This document shows positions 35,499 to 45,438 of a DNA stretch of 54,118 nucleotides, piece by piece. This DNA is from Roseospira visakhapatnamensis. Its GTDB lineage: Bacteria; Pseudomonadota; Alphaproteobacteria; Rhodospirillales; Rhodospirillaceae. The translations under genes were made by a program, and so were the position numbers. The notes below the pieces were generated by a model. It was not told the origin of the DNA. It saw only the letters and a program-made list of their open reading frames with translations, and ran no database searches. The stretch is taken from NCBI RefSeq assembly GCF_014197915.1, contig NZ_JACIGK010000029.1:1-54118 (forward strand), written 5' to 3'. How positions within the stretch are numbered: the stretch's first letter is position 1; each line of letters opens with the position of its first letter.

Positions 35499-37040
35499 AT
35501 GTTCGGACGTCGCTCGCATGCCAGCGGCATGGGTGATCAGCCACCATCACGTCCGCCACGCCCGAAGGCCGGCCCACCCACCCCACCCGTACAGACCGCG
35601 CGCCACGGACTTCCCGTGATGGAGGATGACGGGCACACGTCTCCCGGGATCGGGTCCGGTGGCGAGCCGCCACACGGCCCCGGGTCCGCGTCGTCCGGCA
35701 AGCCGCCCCCCCCGCCCTCAGCGGCCACCATGGTCGATGAGGACAGTGTTCTGCGTGCCCAGGCGCGGGCCGCCCGGCTCGACGACATCAAGATTTCCGT
35801 CTTCAACAGCCTGATCGAAGCCATCGACCTGGGACAGTTGAGCAGCTTGTCCCCGGCCGCGGTGCGCGAGGAAATCTCTGACGTCATCAACGAGATCATT
35901 TCCATGCGCGACTTCCTGGTCAACAGCCAGGAACAGAAGCAGATCATCGACGATATCTGCAACGATATCCTGGGGTTGGGCCCGCTGGAGCCGCTGCTGG
36001 CCCGCGATGACATCGCCGATATCATGGTGAACGGCGCCGATAGGGTTTACATCGAGACCAACGGCCGGGTGCAGCTGACGCCCATCAAGTTCCGTGACAA
36101 CGCCCAGTTGATGAATGTGTGCCAGCGGATCGTGTCCGGCATCGGCCGCCGCGTGGACGAAGCCAGCCCCATTTGTGACGCGCGTCTGATGGACGGATCC
36201 CGCGTCAACGTCATCGTCCCGCCGCTGGCCCTGGATGGCCCCATGCTGACCATCCGCAAGTTCAGGAAGGACAAGCTGACCTTCAGCGAATTAATCCAGT
36301 TCGGCACCATCACCCCGCCCGGCGCGGCGCTTCTGGAGGTCGCGTCGGCGTGCCGATGCAACATCCTCATCTCCGGCGGCACCGGGTCGGGCAAGACGAC
36401 CCTGCTCAATTGCCTGACCAACTACATCGATCCCGCGGAACGCGTCATCACCTGCGAGGACGCGGCCGAACTGCAGTTGAAGAACCCGCACGTGGTGCGT
36501 CTGGAGACCCGTCCGCCCAATCTGGAGGGCGTCGGTCAGGTCACCATGCGCGATCTGGTCCGCAACTGCCTGCGCATGCGGCCCGAGCGGATTATCGTGG
36601 GCGAGGTGCGTGGTCCCGAGGCCTTCGACCTGCTGCAGGCCATGAACACAGGTCACGACGGATCCATGGGCACGGTCCACGCCAACAACCCACGCGATGC
36701 CATCTCGCGCCTGGAGAACATGGTCGCCATGGGGGGCTTCACCCTTCCGCCCAAGGCAACCCGGGAACAGATCGCCGCCGCCATAACGCTGATCGTCCAG
36801 GCCGCCCGCCTCCGCGACGGTTCGCGCAAGATCACCCAGGTCAGCGAACTGGTGGGCATGGAGGGCGAGGTGGTCACCCTTCAGGACCTGTTGGTCTTCG
36901 AGTACCTGGACGAGACATCCGACGGCCGAGTCCTGGGACGACACCGGGCCACGGGCATTCGCCCGAAGTTCTGGGACAAGGCCCAATACTTCGGGCTGGA
37001 AGACAAGCTATCGCGCGCCTTGGAGCAGGCCAGTGACTAA
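35499..37040 (+). CDS. cpaF: Tad pilus motor ATPase CpaF (TadA)
   Basis: Hexameric secretion ATPase that powers pilus extension and retraction. It is 513 residues. After a Pro-rich N-terminal extension of about 85 residues come the N-domain ([20 protein letters not shown]) and the RecA-like core with Walker [10 protein letters not shown] (about 293-301), [20 protein letters not shown] (Asp/Glu box), Walker [21 protein letters not shown] and the His box [23 protein letters not shown] precedes the ATG. The 35334-35498 spacer has no clear promoter. It overlaps tadB by 8 nt. Confidence 0.95.
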   Translation: MFGRRSHASGMGDQPPSRPPRPKAGPPTPPVQTARHGLPVMEDDGHTSPGIGSGGEPPHGPGSASSGKPPPPPSAATMVDEDSVLRAQARAARLDDIKISVFNSLIEAIDLGQLSSLSPAAVREEISDVINEIISMRDFLVNSQEQKQIIDDICNDILGLGPLEPLLARDDIADIMVNGADRVYIETNGRVQLTPIKFRDNAQLMNVCQRIVSGIGRRVDEASPICDARLMDGSRVNVIVPPLALDGPMLTIRKFRKDKLTFSELIQFGTITPPGAALLEVASACRCNILISGGTGSGKTTLLNCLTNYIDPAERVITCEDAAELQLKNPHVVRLETRPPNLEGVGQVTMRDLVRNCLRMRPERIIVGEVRGPEAFDLLQAMNTGHDGSMGTVHANNPRDAISRLENMVAMGGFTLPPKATREQIAAAITLIVQAARLRDGSRKITQVSELVGMEGEVVTLQDLLVFEYLDETSDGRVLGRHRATGIRPKFWDKAQYFGLEDKLSRALEQASD

Positions 37041-38043
37041 TGGCACCGTCAGCCCGGAACTCCTCCTGCTGGGCACCATCATCGCCTTGACGGTCATGGT
37101 GCTGACCCTGGTGGCGGGTGTCATCTATGCGTGGGGAGAGCCGCGCCGGCGCCTCAAGCGGCGCATCGCGGACCTGGGCCTGGAACGCTCCATTGGCGCC
37201 GCCGGTGGCGACGGATCGCCGGACTCGCATGGCCGGCAGCGCCGCATCCAGGACAAGCTGAGAGAAATCGAGACCGCGACACAGAAGCGCGCCAAGCGGC
37301 GCAATCGTGTCCGGTCCTCCCTGCTTCAGGCCGGTCTGACAATCCGCCATCGCACCTACATCATCGCCGTGAGTCTGGTCGGCATCATCGCCGCCGTGAC
37401 GACCTACGGGTTCGGCTTCTCCCTTCTGGTCAGCGGCCTTTCCGGCCTTGTGGCATCGGTCGGCCTGCCTCGGCTGGTGCTGGCTCTGATGGCCCGGTCG
37501 CGACGCCGGCGCTTCACGGCGGAGTTCCCGAATGCCATTGACGTCCTGGTCCGGGGTGTCCGATCCGGCCTGCCGGTCAGCGAGTGCATCACCATCGTGG
37601 GGCGTGAAATCGCCGATCCGGTGGGCACCGAGTTTCGCCTGTTGATGGAGGGCCAGCGCGTGGGGATGTCCCTGGAGGACATCATGGATCGCGCCCTGGC
37701 GCGCATGCCGACCGCCGAGTTTCGGTTTTTTGCCGTCGTCCTGCAGATCCAACAACAGACCGGTGGCAACTTGGCGGAGACTCTGGCGAAACTTTCGAGT
37801 GTGATCCGTGAGCGCAAGAAAATGCGCGACAGGGCAAAAGCCCTTTCTTCGGAGGCCAAGGCATCTGCCCTGATCATCGGATCAATGCCTGTGAACTTTT
37901 TCGTACTCGTCTACTTCTTAGCTCCCGACTACATGGGCCTGATGATTACGGAAGAAATCGGCCATTACATGATTTTCGCTGGCGTTGTCTCTATGATTGT
38001 CGGATCTGCAATCATGAAGGTGATGATTGATTTTAAGATGTAG
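37033..38043 (+). CDS. tadB: Tad pilus inner-membrane platform protein TadB
   Basis: A GspF/T2SSF-domain protein of the platform that couples to CpaF. It is 336 residues. An N-terminal transmembrane segment (about 10-32) is followed by a basic linker, two segments at about 112-158, the T2SSF domain with FPNAIDVLVRGVRSGLPVSE and QQQTGGNLAETLAKLSSVIR, and two C-terminal segments. Its start is GTG 37033, inside the end of cpaF, so translation is coupled. Confidence 0.93.
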   Translation: MTNGTVSPELLLLGTIIALTVMVLTLVAGVIYAWGEPRRRLKRRIADLGLERSIGAAGGDGSPDSHGRQRRIQDKLREIETATQKRAKRRNRVRSSLLQAGLTIRHRTYIIAVSLVGIIAAVTTYGFGFSLLVSGLSGLVASVGLPRLVLALMARSRRRRFTAEFPNAIDVLVRGVRSGLPVSECITIVGREIADPVGTEFRLLMEGQRVGMSLEDIMDRALARMPTAEFRFFAVVLQIQQQTGGNLAETLAKLSSVIRERKKMRDRAKALSSEAKASALIIGSMPVNFFVLVYFLAPDYMGLMITEEIGHYMIFAGVVSMIVGSAIMKVMIDFKM

Positions 38044-38109
38044 CCGACACCCCGGAACCGCGCATCACCCCAGCCGTCGGGTCCGGGTGGATTCAAGAAG
38101 GTACGCTTC

Positions 38110-39081
38110 ATGGAGTTGACGTTCCTCGGATTCAGTGTGGAGACCATCATCTCGGTCCTGGTGTTCGTGGGCGCCTTCGCAACGGTGATTGCCGTTGTCC
38201 TGCCGTTCCTCGGTCGTGATTCCCGGGCCACGCGGCTGCGCTCCATCTCCAAGGCGCGAGAGGAGATGAGCCGCCAACAACGGGACGTCGCCGCCGCCCA
38301 GCGGAGCGCCCGCTGGCGACCGCAGAAGAGTGTGGCGACAGCCAACCGCCTGGTGCAGCTCCTGAAGCTGGACCGCCTCATCGCCATGCCAGGGCTGAAG
38401 GCACAACTGGTTCGGGCGGGATACCGTCAACCCTATGCCGCGCAGGTGTTCATCGCCATCCGGTTCGCCCTGGCCCTCGGCTTGTTCCTGTTCGCCGGAT
38501 TCTTCCTGATCTTCCTGGTGAAGATTGAACTGAGCTTTCTGCAGCGACTGTTGATCTTGGGCATCGCCCCGATCATCGGCTTCTATGTCCCCCAAATTCT
38601 CTTGAAGAACGCGGTCGACAAGCGTCAGGCGGAAATGACCCTGGCCTTCCCGGACGCTCTCGACCTATTGGTCATCTGCGCCGAGGCTGGACTGTCCATT
38701 GAAGCCGCGTTCAACAGGGTGCCCGACGAAATCGGCGAGACCTCGCCCGCCCTGGCCGAGGAAATGGGCCTGACGTCCGCCGAGATGGCCTTCCTGAACG
38801 ATCGCCGGCGCGCCTACGCCAACCTCGCCGAGCGCACGGGCCTGAAAATGATCAAGGACCTGACGGTCACCCTGATCCAGTCCGAGAAGTACGGAACATC
38901 GGTGACGGACGCCTTGAAGGTTCTCTCACAGGAAAACCGTGACGAGAGAATGTCCCGGGCCGAGTCGAAGGCCGCGGCCCTGCCCGCCAAGCTGACCATT
39001 CCGATGATCATTTTCTTCTTGCCGGTCTTGTTAATGGTCATCCTCGGCCCGGCGATCATTCAGCTCATGGAGCTTCGGTAA
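38110..39081 (+). CDS. tadC: Tad pilus inner-membrane platform protein TadC
   Basis: Partner of TadB, 323 residues. An N-terminal membrane segment is at about 10-32, with paired segments near 115-160. The T2SSF domain has FPDALDLLVICAEAGLSIEA and KYGTSVTDALKVLSQENRDE, and the last membrane segment is LTIPMIIFFLPVLLMVILGP. It is the last recognisable Tad gene. The TadD lipoprotein and the TadE/F/G minor pilins usually found next are absent from the window. Confidence 0.93.
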   Translation: MELTFLGFSVETIISVLVFVGAFATVIAVVLPFLGRDSRATRLRSISKAREEMSRQQRDVAAAQRSARWRPQKSVATANRLVQLLKLDRLIAMPGLKAQLVRAGYRQPYAAQVFIAIRFALALGLFLFAGFFLIFLVKIELSFLQRLLILGIAPIIGFYVPQILLKNAVDKRQAEMTLAFPDALDLLVICAEAGLSIEAAFNRVPDEIGETSPALAEEMGLTSAEMAFLNDRRRAYANLAERTGLKMIKDLTVTLIQSEKYGTSVTDALKVLSQENRDERMSRAESKAAALPAKLTIPMIIFFLPVLLMVILGPAIIQLMELR

Positions 39082-39513
39082 AGCGAAAGTATCAACGCAC
39101 CGAAGCCGGGCGGCACCCCACGCCGGACGGCCCCCGGAACCGACGCGGACGGCAGCCGGGGACGTGCCCAAGGTCACATGCTCCACACCGGGAAAATGGG
39201 CGGATCCCGTGCGCGGCCATTTCCGTCCCATCGGCTTTGTTTTATCGTGCGGGAGTTGGGACGGGCTGCGACCGCGACGATCCGTGATGATGACCGTGGA
39301 CATGGTGTTCGTGGCCGGCCCACTCCCCTAACGGCCCACCCGGACCCGGTCGCGCCACGGCGGCGGACGACGGGTGGCCGGACAGCCGTTTGGACGGGTG
39401 TCGCCGAGCGGATGCGCCACACTGATCCGCGGCGAGCGTGATTCTGTGCGCGAGGTCGCGGCCCGTGCTCCGCTCATGCCGGCGTTGACGGGAAACGAAG
39501 GTAGGCAGCGGCG
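39082..39513 (+). other. Intergenic region between the Tad and type I secretion loci
   Basis: A 432-nt stretch without a recognised gene, RNA or terminator. Base composition is like the coding regions. It should hold the promoter for the secretion operon, but no convincing boxes were found. Confidence 0.4.
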
Positions 39514-41406
39514 ATGAGATCGAAGACAGACGACAGGATCACCGCCGCCGCCCAGGGTCCGGACCCCACGCCCCGACGGGATCAGGCCGCCTCCCGCGCC
39601 GCCGCGCCGGCGCGGGAAACACCGGCCCGCTATTCGACGCTGGGCCGGGTCATGCCCGAACTGGCCCTGATCAGCCTGTTCATGAACGTGCTGTCCCTGG
39701 CCCTGCCCCTGGTTCTGTTGCAGGTCTATGATCGCATCCTGCCCAACGCCGCGTTGAGCACCCTGGGTCTGCTGGTGCTGGGCATTGGCGTCGCGCTGAT
39801 CCTGGAGAGCCTGCTCAAGCTCGGCCGCTCGACCCTGACCGGCTGGGTCGGCGCGCGGTTCGAGTACCTCACCGGCGTGGCCGCGCTTCGGCGCCTGCTG
39901 GACGCCAGCCTGAAGGACTACGAACGCACCGGCAGCGGCGTACACCTGGAACGCCTGAGCGCCCTGAACACGGTCAAGGACTTCTACGCCGGCCAGGCTC
40001 TTCTGTCCCTGCTCGACCTGCCGTTCGTCGTCCTCTACCTGAGCATCATCTGGCTCCTGGGTGGGTGGCTGGTGCTGGTCCCCCTGGGCCTGCTCACGGC
40101 GTTCGCCATCGGCGCCCTCATCCAGGGGCATCGTCTGCGCCAGGCCATCGGCGAGCGCATGGACTACGACGACCGCCGGGTGAACTTCATCATCGAGATC
40201 CTCAAGGGCACCCATACCCTGAAGTCCATGGCCATGGAGGCGCAGATGATGCGCCGCTACGAGCGCCTTCAGGAGACCTGCGGACGCGGCAACCAGGCGG
40301 TCACCCTGGCCAGTTCGACGGCGCTGGGGCTGGGCGCCTTCTTCAATCAGGCGACCATGATCGCCACCGTCGGCACCGGCAGCGCCATCGTCGTCGCCCA
40401 GGACATGACGGTGGGTGGCCTGGCCGCCTGCACCTTGCTGTCCGGGCGATCCCTGCAACCCATCCAGCGCGCGCTGGGGGTCTGGACCCGGTTCCAGACC
40501 ATCCAGTTGGCCCGCCAGCGGCTGCTGGAGATCTTTCGCACCCCGCCGGAATGTGCCCCCGGCCTGCCCGAGCCGACCGACGTGCGGGGCGCGCTGGCCC
40601 TTGAGGGCGCCGCGTTCGCCTTCACCGAGGATGGCCCCGACATCCTGCGCGACCTGACGCTCCAGGTCGCGCCGGGGGAGTGCGTGGGCATCTCCGGCGG
40701 CAACGGCTCGGGCAAGACAACCTTGCTGGCGATGATGAGCGGGACCCTCAAGCCCACGCGTGGGACCGTCACGCTTGACGGCGTCTCGCTGCACGCCTTC
40801 GACCAGCGCAAGCTGAAACGCCATATCGCCTACCTGCCGCAGCAAGGCGAGCTGTTTCGCGGGACCATCCTGGACAACATCACCATGTTCGACCCGACGC
40901 GGGCCGAGGATGCCATCGCCCAGGCCGAGGCGCTGGGCCTGGGACCGATCATCGCCGCCATGCCCCTGGGCTACGACACCCCCATCGGCGATGGTGCCGG
41001 CGAGACCCTGCCACGCGGCATTCGACAGCGCATCGCCGTGGCCCGGGCGCTGCTTTCGCGTCCCCGGGTGGTCCTGTTCGACGAGGCCAACACCGCCGTG
41101 GACGGGCGCGGCGACGCGGCCCTGCGGGCGGGGCTCGAGGCCCTGAAGGGCGACCGCACCATGATCCTCGTCAGTCACCGCCCGTCCCTGTTGAACCTGG
41201 CCGACAGGGTGTTCGACCTGGACGATGGAACGCTCACGCCACGCGGCCAGCCCCGGGCCGCGACACCGACACCGGCCGCCACGCGACCACCGGCCCCCCC
41301 GCACACCGCGGGTCAGGCCGGGTCTCCCCTCCAGCCCAGGGATGACGAGGCCCCGCGGGATGCCCGGCCCCGGTCGGGGTTCGGCCGGCGGGGGACCGCG
41401 CCATGA
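39514..41406 (+). CDS. Type I secretion ABC transporter, first subunit (membrane plus ATPase domains)
   Basis: Inner-membrane exporter half-transporter of 630 residues. After an Ala/Pro-rich tail-like N-terminus, the ABC transmembrane domain (about 48-330) contains LALPLVLLQVYDRILPNAAL, typical of the PrtD/HlyB group. The ATPase domain has Walker A GGNGSGKTT (about 396-404), Q-loop YLPQQGELFRGTILDNI, Walker B VVLFDEAN and H-loop LVSHRP. The signature is LPRGI (about 499-503) in place of LSGGQ, with RQRIAVARALL intact after it. A Pro-rich tail of about 60 residues ends the protein. It overlaps the second ABC gene by ATGA, so the two probably form a heterodimer. There is no peptidase domain. 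Confidence 0.9.
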   Translation: MRSKTDDRITAAAQGPDPTPRRDQAASRAAAPARETPARYSTLGRVMPELALISLFMNVLSLALPLVLLQVYDRILPNAALSTLGLLVLGIGVALILESLLKLGRSTLTGWVGARFEYLTGVAALRRLLDASLKDYERTGSGVHLERLSALNTVKDFYAGQALLSLLDLPFVVLYLSIIWLLGGWLVLVPLGLLTAFAIGALIQGHRLRQAIGERMDYDDRRVNFIIEILKGTHTLKSMAMEAQMMRRYERLQETCGRGNQAVTLASSTALGLGAFFNQATMIATVGTGSAIVVAQDMTVGGLAACTLLSGRSLQPIQRALGVWTRFQTIQLARQRLLEIFRTPPECAPGLPEPTDVRGALALEGAAFAFTEDGPDILRDLTLQVAPGECVGISGGNGSGKTTLLAMMSGTLKPTRGTVTLDGVSLHAFDQRKLKRHIAYLPQQGELFRGTILDNITMFDPTRAEDAIAQAEALGLGPIIAAMPLGYDTPIGDGAGETLPRGIRQRIAVARALLSRPRVVLFDEANTAVDGRGDAALRAGLEALKGDRTMILVSHRPSLLNLADRVFDLDDGTLTPRGQPRAATPTPAATRPPAPPHTAGQAGSPLQPRDDEAPRDARPRSGFGRRGTAP

Positions 41407-43619
41407 CCGTCGAGCAGCGCGCCCGCAAGCCCCCCCCCGCGACGCCCGATCAGGCCGATGACGATCCCGGCCGGATCTGGGACCGCAGCACCGAACAGAT
41501 CGGGCTGTCGCGGCTTACCCAGGACTCCCTGGGCGGATTCAAGGCCACCAGCGATTTGGCCTCGTGCCTGGTGCCGCTGCTTCAGGCCCTCAACTGGCTG
41601 GGCAATCCGCGCCATGTGGCCGAGGCCCTGCCCCACTTCGCCGATGACCTGGACATCACCGGCCTGCGCAACACCATGGCCAACCTGAACTACACCAGTC
41701 GGCCGGAGCAGGTCCGCCTGCGGTCCATCGATCCCCGCCTCCTGCCCTGCCTGTTCCTGCCCGAGCGGGGAAGCGCCCTGGTGGTGCTGACCATCGAGGG
41801 CAAACAGGTCACCGCCTACGACGGCGCCACCCGGGAGACGGGGGCCTACGCGCGGCCCGACGCGCGCGGGACGGCCTACTTCTTCACGCCGCTGGACCCG
41901 GACGAAGGCCAGGCGCTGCGCCAGCGGGTCGGCTGGTTCGGACTGATGTCGCAGCGGTTCCGGACCCTGGTATGGCGGATGCTGCTGATCACCCTGGTGC
42001 TCAACCTGCTGGCCCTGGCCGCGCCGCTGTTCATCATGGGCGTCTACGACAAGGTCGTGGGGCCGCGCGCGCTGGACACGCTCGGCTGGTTCGCCCTCGG
42101 CGCCGGTCTGGCGGTGCTGTTCGACGCGCTCCTGCGCGGCGTGCGCGCGCGCATGCTGGCCTACCTCGGCGGCCGGCTGGATTCCATCGTCGGCAACACC
42201 GTGTTCCAGCGCATCCTCTATCTGTCGCCGTCATTCACCGAGCGTGCGACCATCGGCGCCCAGGTGGCCCGCATCAAGGATTTCGAGTCGGTGCGGGAGT
42301 TCTTCACCGGCCCCCTGGCGACCGTCTTCATGGAGTTCCCCTTCGTCCTGCTGTACGTCGTCGTCCTGGCGGTGCTGGGGGGATGGATCGCCGTGGTGCC
42401 CCTGATCACCCTGGCGCTGTTCATCACCCTGGCGCTGATCATGACCCCGGTGGTGCGCGAGAACGTGGCCGAGAGCGCCAAGGCCGGATCCCGTCGCCAG
42501 GAGTTCCTGGTCGAGACCACCACCAAGATGCGCGCCATCAAGCAGGGGGGGATCGAGCCGGTCTGGCTGGACCGCTTCCGTCCGGTCGCGGCGCGCGCGG
42601 CCATGGCCAGCTATCGCACGGCGCAGACCCAGAACCTGTTGCAGACCCTCAGTCACGTGCTGATCGTCGCCTCCGGGGTCGCGGCCATGACCCTGGGCGT
42701 CAATCAGGTGCTGCTCGGCGGCATGAGCGCCGGCGCCCTGATCGCCTGCATGATCCTGGTCTGGCGCGTGCTGTCACCCATGCAGACCTTGTATATGTCC
42801 CTGTCCCGGTTCGAGCAGATCCGCGCCAGCATCCGCCAGATCAACAACCTGATGAACATCCAGTTGGAGCGCGACCCGCAGATCATGGTGCAGCCGCTCA
42901 AGCGGCTGCGCGGCCGGGTCACGTTCTCGCGCGTCTCGCTGCGCTACGCGCCGGGCGCCGACCCGGCGCTGGTGGGCGTGACCTTCACGGCCGAACCCGG
43001 CGAGGTGGTCGTCGTCACCGGCCCGAACGGGTCCGGCAAGTCCACGGTCCTGAAGCTGATCACCGGGCTCTATCGGATCCAGGCCGGGTCCCTGCGCATC
43101 GACGACCGCGACATTCGCCAACTCGATCCCATCGAGTTGCGTCACGCCGTGGCCTACGTGCCGCAGCAAAGCACCTTCTTCTACGGCACCATCGCCCAGA
43201 ACCTGCGCCTGGTGGAACCGACCGCCAGCGACACCGATATCCGCTGGGCATTGACCGAGGCCGGCGCCCTGGAAGACGTGACCCGGTTGCCCGACGGCCT
43301 GGCCACCCGCATCGGCGACGGCAAGTCGGAACTGCTGACCGCCTCGCTGCGTCAGAAGCTCAACCTGGCCCGCGCCTACCTGAAGCGTTCCGCCATCTAC
43401 CTGTTCGACGAACCGGTCAACGGCCTCGACGTCGAGGGCGACCAGCGTTTCATGGCCAGCGTGCGCCGCATGCGCGGGCATGCCACCGTGTTCATCGTCA
43501 CCCATCGGCCCAGCCATTTCGCGCTCGCCGACAGGCTGTTGGTCATGGACGCCGGCGCCGTGCGGCTGTCCGGCCCTCCCGACGAGGTCCGCCCGAAAAT
43601 TCCGCCCGACCTCATCTGA
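41403..43619 (+). CDS. Type I secretion ABC transporter, second subunit with N-terminal C39-like domain
   Basis: A 738-residue half-transporter of LapB/HlyB type. Residues about 30-175 look like a degenerate C39 peptidase-like domain (LLPCLFLPERGSALVVLTIE) with no catalytic Cys-His pair that I can see, so probably a substrate-docking domain. The membrane domain (about 190-475) contains LALAAPLFIMGVYDKVVGPR. The ATPase domain has Walker A GPNGSGKST (about 540-548), Q-loop YVPQQSTFFYGTIAQNL, Walker B YLFDEPVNGLD and H-loop IVTHRP. The signature is LTASL (645-649) rather than LSGGQ. It follows and overlaps the first ABC gene by 4 nt and precedes the adaptor. Confidence 0.9.
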   Translation: MTVEQRARKPPPATPDQADDDPGRIWDRSTEQIGLSRLTQDSLGGFKATSDLASCLVPLLQALNWLGNPRHVAEALPHFADDLDITGLRNTMANLNYTSRPEQVRLRSIDPRLLPCLFLPERGSALVVLTIEGKQVTAYDGATRETGAYARPDARGTAYFFTPLDPDEGQALRQRVGWFGLMSQRFRTLVWRMLLITLVLNLLALAAPLFIMGVYDKVVGPRALDTLGWFALGAGLAVLFDALLRGVRARMLAYLGGRLDSIVGNTVFQRILYLSPSFTERATIGAQVARIKDFESVREFFTGPLATVFMEFPFVLLYVVVLAVLGGWIAVVPLITLALFITLALIMTPVVRENVAESAKAGSRRQEFLVETTTKMRAIKQGGIEPVWLDRFRPVAARAAMASYRTAQTQNLLQTLSHVLIVASGVAAMTLGVNQVLLGGMSAGALIACMILVWRVLSPMQTLYMSLSRFEQIRASIRQINNLMNIQLERDPQIMVQPLKRLRGRVTFSRVSLRYAPGADPALVGVTFTAEPGEVVVVTGPNGSGKSTVLKLITGLYRIQAGSLRIDDRDIRQLDPIELRHAVAYVPQQSTFFYGTIAQNLRLVEPTASDTDIRWALTEAGALEDVTRLPDGLATRIGDGKSELLTASLRQKLNLARAYLKRSAIYLFDEPVNGLDVEGDQRFMASVRRMRGHATVFIVTHRPSHFALADRLLVMDAGAVRLSGPPDEVRPKIPPDLI

Positions 43620-43647
43620 GCCCGCCCCCTTCGGAGCCCGTGCCGCC

Positions 43648-44997
43648 ATGCCCTCCGCCAGCCACAGCAGCGCCCGGTCCGCCAAGGCCAGCCGCCAGGC
43701 CCGCCACCTGGCCCAGTCCATCGTGCTGGAGGAATCCGGGCCCTCGGCCCTGGTGCGCATTGGGCTGATGCTCATCTGCGCGCAGGTCGTCGTTTTCCTG
43801 ATCTGGGCCGGCCTGACCGAGGTCAAGGAGGTGGCCAGCGCGCCGGGCACCGTGGTGCCGTCCTCCAACCTGCAGATCGTACAGCATAAGGAGGGTGGCA
43901 TCGTCCGCGAGGTGCTGGTCGAGAAGGGCCAGTTGGTGGAACAGGGCGCGGTGCTGATGCGGCTGGATCCCGTGGTCGCCCGCTCGGAACTGGAACGGCT
44001 GCTGACCCGGCGCGTCAGCCTCCAGCTCAAGGCCGAGCGGCTGCGCGCCTTCGGCGAACGGCGGGATCCCGACTTTTCCTTCGCCGAGGATCGCTTCGCG
44101 TCCCTGGTCGATGATCAGCGGCGTATCCTGGAACTGCAACAGGAAGAACACGCGGCGTCACGCGAGGTGCTGCTCAACCAGCTTGAAAGCAACAGCAAGG
44201 AAATGGAGCTTGTCACCAACAAGATCGAGTCCTTGCGTCGACAGTTGGTCCTGCTGGAGCAGCAGCGAGAGATGCGCCGCACCCTGATGGTCCAGGGCCT
44301 GAGTTCGCGCCTGCACTTCCTGGAGGTTCAGCGCGACATCGAACGCATGAAGGGCGAGATCACCGAACTCACCAATCAGATCACGGTCGGCGAGCGCCAG
44401 CGGGCCGAGATCGAGAGCCGCCTGGACGAGTTCGAGGCCACCAACCGCCGCGACGCGCTGGACGAGGTGGGCGATGTCAACGCCGAGATCAGCGAGGTCG
44501 ATCAACTGATCGCCGGCGAGTCCGACCGTCTGAACCGCCTGGCGATCATCGCGCCGACGCGGGGCCTGGTGCAGGATCTGACGGTGCGGACCCCCGGCGC
44601 GGTGGTCCAGCCCGGCGGCGCCCTGCTGAGCCTGGTTCCCATCGATGACGCCCTGATCGTGGAATCGCGCATCCAGACCCGGGACGTGGGCCACGTGCAT
44701 GCCGGCCAGCCGGTCACCGTGCGCGTGACGGCCTATGACTTCGCCCGCTACGGATCGGTGGACGGCGTGCTGACCGACGTGTCACCGACCACCTTCCTCG
44801 ACGAGCAGACCGGCCTGCCCTACTACAAGGGCGTCGTGCGCCTGCACAAGAACAACGTCGGCCAGCGCGACGGCGAGAACCCCATCCTGCCCGGCATGAC
44901 CGTGGATGCCAGTATCGTGACCGGCGAGAAGACCGTCCTCGCCTACCTGCTGCGTCCCATCTACATCTCGCTGACCCAGGCCTTTCAGGAACGCTGA
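43648..44997 (+). CDS. HlyD family type I secretion periplasmic adaptor
   Basis: Membrane fusion protein linking the ABC pair to an outer-membrane TolC-type channel. It is 449 residues. A cytosolic N-terminus and one transmembrane segment (about 35-55) are followed by the lipoyl half-motif with GGIVREVLVEKGQLVEQG, a long alpha-helical hairpin (about 110-310, heptads rich in Gln, Glu and Arg), then LAIIAPTRGLVQDLTVRTPG and the beta-barrel. The C-terminal GENPILPGMTVDASIVTGEK is the HlyD/PrtE signature. No TolC homologue is in the window, so it would come from elsewhere. ATG 43648 has GGAG about 12 nt upstream. Confidence 0.93.
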   Translation: MPSASHSSARSAKASRQARHLAQSIVLEESGPSALVRIGLMLICAQVVVFLIWAGLTEVKEVASAPGTVVPSSNLQIVQHKEGGIVREVLVEKGQLVEQGAVLMRLDPVVARSELERLLTRRVSLQLKAERLRAFGERRDPDFSFAEDRFASLVDDQRRILELQQEEHAASREVLLNQLESNSKEMELVTNKIESLRRQLVLLEQQREMRRTLMVQGLSSRLHFLEVQRDIERMKGEITELTNQITVGERQRAEIESRLDEFEATNRRDALDEVGDVNAEISEVDQLIAGESDRLNRLAIIAPTRGLVQDLTVRTPGAVVQPGGALLSLVPIDDALIVESRIQTRDVGHVHAGQPVTVRVTAYDFARYGSVDGVLTDVSPTTFLDEQTGLPYYKGVVRLHKNNVGQRDGENPILPGMTVDASIVTGEKTVLAYLLRPIYISLTQAFQER

Positions 44998-45126
44998 CGC
45001 TGGGCGCTCACGTCCCTGGCCCGTCATGGGCACGGAAGAGGTGAGCGCGCCGGCCGGCGCAGCAGGTCCCCCGGCGCGCGCCCCGCGCCGTGTCCCGTGT
45101 TCGTCCCGCGCACAGGGAGGCCCGCC

Positions 45127-45438
45127 ATGCCCACCCCACGCCAGACCGGTCCGTCGCCCACACCGCCCGAGGAGTCGCGGCCCGCAGACACCCTCGACCT
45201 GGGCAGTGTTCAGGACGCCGAGGGCGACAGCCCCGACGGCTGGGCGGACGCCGTCGTGGAGCCGGCCCCGACCGCGCCGGACGACGCGGCGAGCGACGGC
45301 ACCCAGGGCTGGGTCGACCTCGTGGCCCCCGAGGTGGCCGACGACGAGGACGCCGACGACTCGGGAACGATCGGGGACGACCCCGACGCCGCACACGGCG
45401 CCTACGATAGACTCATGGCAGAGGATGAGACCGACTGA
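45127..45438 (+). CDS. Small acidic protein of unknown function
   Basis: A 103-residue protein with no recognised domain, hydrophobic segment or cysteine. It is very acidic (VAPEVADDEDADDSGTIGDD) and Pro/Ala-rich at the N-terminus, so probably disordered. GGGAGG lies 6 nt before ATG 45127, a strong ribosome site that argues it is translated. It lies between the HlyD-type adaptor and the large repeat protein on the same strand, which suggests a part in the secretion of that substrate. Function unknown. A spurious ORF in GC-rich DNA remains possible. Confidence 0.55.
   Translation: MPTPRQTGPSPTPPEESRPADTLDLGSVQDAEGDSPDGWADAVVEPAPTAPDDAASDGTQGWVDLVAPEVADDEDADDSGTIGDDPDAAHGAYDRLMAEDETD

Noticed and set aside
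41403-43619. N-terminal domain of the second ABC protein considered as an active C39 peptidase
   Set aside because: No Cys in the expected N-terminal position with a partner His could be seen. The region fits a degenerate C39-like docking domain.
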